5,600 nt of DNA from Bacilli bacterium. Lineage in GTDB: Bacteria; Bacillota_I; Bacilli_A; RF39; UBA660. The notes below the pieces were generated by a model. The model searched no databases and was not told the DNA's origin. It was given only the letters and a program-made list of their open reading frames with translations. Location of the stretch: NCBI GenBank assembly GCA_017888105.1, contig JAGHGS010000085.1, positions 1 through 5,600 of the forward strand, read 5' to 3'. Both the position numbers and the translations under genes were made by a program. Numbering within the stretch: position 1 is the stretch's first letter; every line of letters begins with the position of its first letter. Shown here piece after piece: positions 5,523 to 5,600 of the stretch.

Positions 5523-5531
5523 TGTTACAAT
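5523..5531 (+). promoter_or_regulatory. Extended -10 promoter of the right-edge gene
   Basis: TACAAT (5526-5531) with TG at 5523-5524 forms an extended -10; no good -35 is found at 16-18 nt spacing. Transcription would start near 5538, giving a leader of only about a dozen bases that contains AGGTAGGAG. It follows the toxin terminator directly, so the next gene is a separate unit. Confidence 0.5.
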
Positions 5532-5550
5532 ATTTTAAGAGGTAGGAGCT

Positions 5551-5600
5551 ATGAAGAAAAAAGAAGTAAAAAAAGAAAATAAAACAATTCGATTATATGA
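5551..5600 (+). CDS. Start of an unidentified protein (cut by window end)
   Basis: An ATG at 5551 opens a frame that runs off the window after 16 full codons: MKKKEVKKENKTIRLY. AAGAGG (5537-5542) is 8 nt before the ATG and GGAG (5545-5548) is 2 nt before it, so initiation here is plausible. A lysine-rich cytosolic N-terminus before IRLY could precede a membrane segment, but too little is visible to name a family. It stands behind its own likely promoter and after the toxin terminator, so it is not part of the toxin-antitoxin locus. Confidence 0.65.
   Translation, partial: MKKKEVKKENKTIRLY

Overview
The window is AT-rich, uses the standard bacterial code (Trp is always TGG; TGA closes one relic reading frame), and has strong AAGGAGG-type ribosome binding sites, compact intergenic regions and extended -10 promoters. 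This points to a low-GC Firmicutes/Bacilli-type bacterium, probably an uncultured gut lineage. That placement is inferred from composition and from the gene types, not from a marker gene. Every feature I can support lies on the + strand.

Layout. Positions 1-925 hold the C-terminal part of a secreted or surface protein that begins upstream of the window; a clean GAAA-loop terminator closes it (931-960). An extended -10 promoter (about 991-1019) then drives ppdK (1050-3683), a full-length pyruvate, phosphate dikinase with its catalytic His455 and Cys831 in place. Directly behind it, with no terminator between, is a decayed gene (3713-4389) that resembles the DUF6414-type proteins; it carries a frameshift (possibly an internal deletion) and an in-frame TAA. 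Positions 4390-4702 hold no recognisable gene, only short inverted repeats.

The most interesting part is 4703-5417, a complete type III (RNA-protein) toxin-antitoxin locus of the CptIN kind. It has a consensus-like promoter, two tandem copies of a 50-nt repeat plus a short third start (the antitoxin RNA), a 13-bp GAAA-loop terminator, and a 155-aa endoribonuclease toxin gene. The two repeat copies differ at six positions in a 42-nt core, all transitions. Four of the six form two compensatory base-pair exchanges, and together these define an H-type pseudoknot. The antitoxin RNA is expected to be cut into repeat units by the toxin and to hold it inactive in an RNA-protein complex, while the terminator limits toxin mRNA relative to antitoxin. 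Two details are unusual: an AUG-UAA start-stop sits exactly in front of the toxin AUG at the better ribosome spacing, and an extended -10 promoter motif lies between the terminator and the toxin.

A terminator (5478-5513) ends the toxin unit. A new promoter and a lysine-rich reading frame begin at the right edge (5551 onward), cut off by the window. The TA locus beside a broken gene and an unrecognised stretch suggests a small accessory insertion behind the housekeeping ppdK gene.
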